Origin: Pachyseris speciosa
Taxonomy: Eukaryota; Cnidaria; Anthozoa; Scleractinia; Pachyseridae
Direction of reading: 5' to 3'
DNA length: 64,000 nt
NCBI GenBank assembly: GCA_016490735.1
Contig: JAEMWC010000012.1
Location: 2,385,001-2,449,000 of the forward strand
In this document: positions 63,640 through 64,000 of the stretch, piece after piece
Layout of the letters: every line of letters begins with the position of its first letter
How positions within the stretch are numbered: position 1 is the first letter of the stretch
Notes under the pieces: model-generated
What the model was told of the DNA's origin: nothing
Seen by the model: only the letters and a program-made list of their open reading frames with translations
Database searches by the model: none
Translations under genes and position numbers: made by a program

Positions 63640-63836
63640 CTGGTGTAAAAGAAAAAAACAACAAAATAACATCATATAAAATCAAAGTGACAGAATACAC
63701 ACAAGCCCATTTTTCAACTTACTGGCAACTACATATGCTGACATTGTTCACAAACCACAGGTTTTGAGGTGCATACTCAATTTGGATTGAGAGGTCTATT
63801 ACAGACACAATTTGGCCTCAATAAGGCACTTAATTC

Positions 63837-64000
63837 AGGGCTTGAAATTAAAAAAAAATGTTAGTTGCTTTTTTGCAACTAATTTCAAAACTTTAGTCAC
63901 ACGTTTGTCAATTTTAGTCGCAAAATTTATTGACATGATCTTGATTATAATTTAATTAACATTCGCAAAATTAATGATTAACAGCTATGATTAATTTTCA
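63837..64000. mobile_element. Possible hAT-like element, cut by the window edge
   Basis: Begins CAGGGCTTGAAATTAA, with TTAGTTGC/GCAACTAA inverted pairs. Only one end is visible. Confidence 0.4.

Noticed and set aside
61880..62284. 134-aa minus frame and 101-aa plus frame
   Set aside because: Both lie across the hairpin MITE at 62026-62309 and reflect its inverted symmetry.

Overview
The window is AT-rich eukaryotic DNA with short phase-0 coding exons in long introns full of degenerate transposons. It is most likely from an anthozoan cnidarian such as a stony coral or relative. That reading rests on the mix seen: a fibrillar collagen gene with very small Gly-X-Y exons, TTAGGG-type telomere-like tracts, decayed APE-type LINEs with a 2A-like motif and a PHD finger, tRNA-derived SINEs ending in (ATT)n, and many TTAA- or TTA-flanked DNA elements. 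The species cannot be fixed from the sequence alone.

One host gene fills the window. It lies on the minus strand, so it runs from high to low coordinates. I find 42 exons between 63639 and 776, all phase 0, each starting with a Gly codon and ending after a complete Gly-X-Y triplet: 34 of 54 bp, six of 45 bp, one of 99 bp and one of 198 bp. Together they encode 801 residues, or 267 uninterrupted triplets, about 80% of a fibrillar collagen major helix. The N-propeptide, the start of the helix, the last ~65 triplets and the C-propeptide lie outside. The order of 54- and 45-bp units matches, unit by unit, the exon plan I recall for vertebrate COL1A1/COL1A2, from exon 8 to the first half of exon 42. 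That register allows residue-level predictions: a cross-link-type lysine is kept at helix position 87, while the classical collagenase bond and the GFPGER integrin site are absent.

The rest is intron. 776-12402 holds exons 42 to 28 (e42-e28) with foldback elements, a 75-bp minisatellite and an ATTT-flanked element (7220-8962). 12403-17293 carries a 2.5-kb element with palindromic 213-bp end modules and a telomere-like core (14637-17128). 17348-23175 has tRNA-derived SINEs and e26-e22. 23921-28061 has a cluster of TTAA-flanked elements. 28062-40668 has e19-e9 with several MITEs. The 8-kb intron 40669-48687 holds a decayed LINE interrupted by a TTAA-flanked foldback element, itself interrupted by a second ATTT-flanked element. 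48688-63639 holds e8-e1 plus a second telomere-tract element, a TTA-flanked element whose empty site is visible at 32221, and a plus-strand LINE (59945-61680). 63640-64000 is the start of the next intron upstream.

I see no second host gene. The many short open frames are shadows of repeats, microsatellites or chance.
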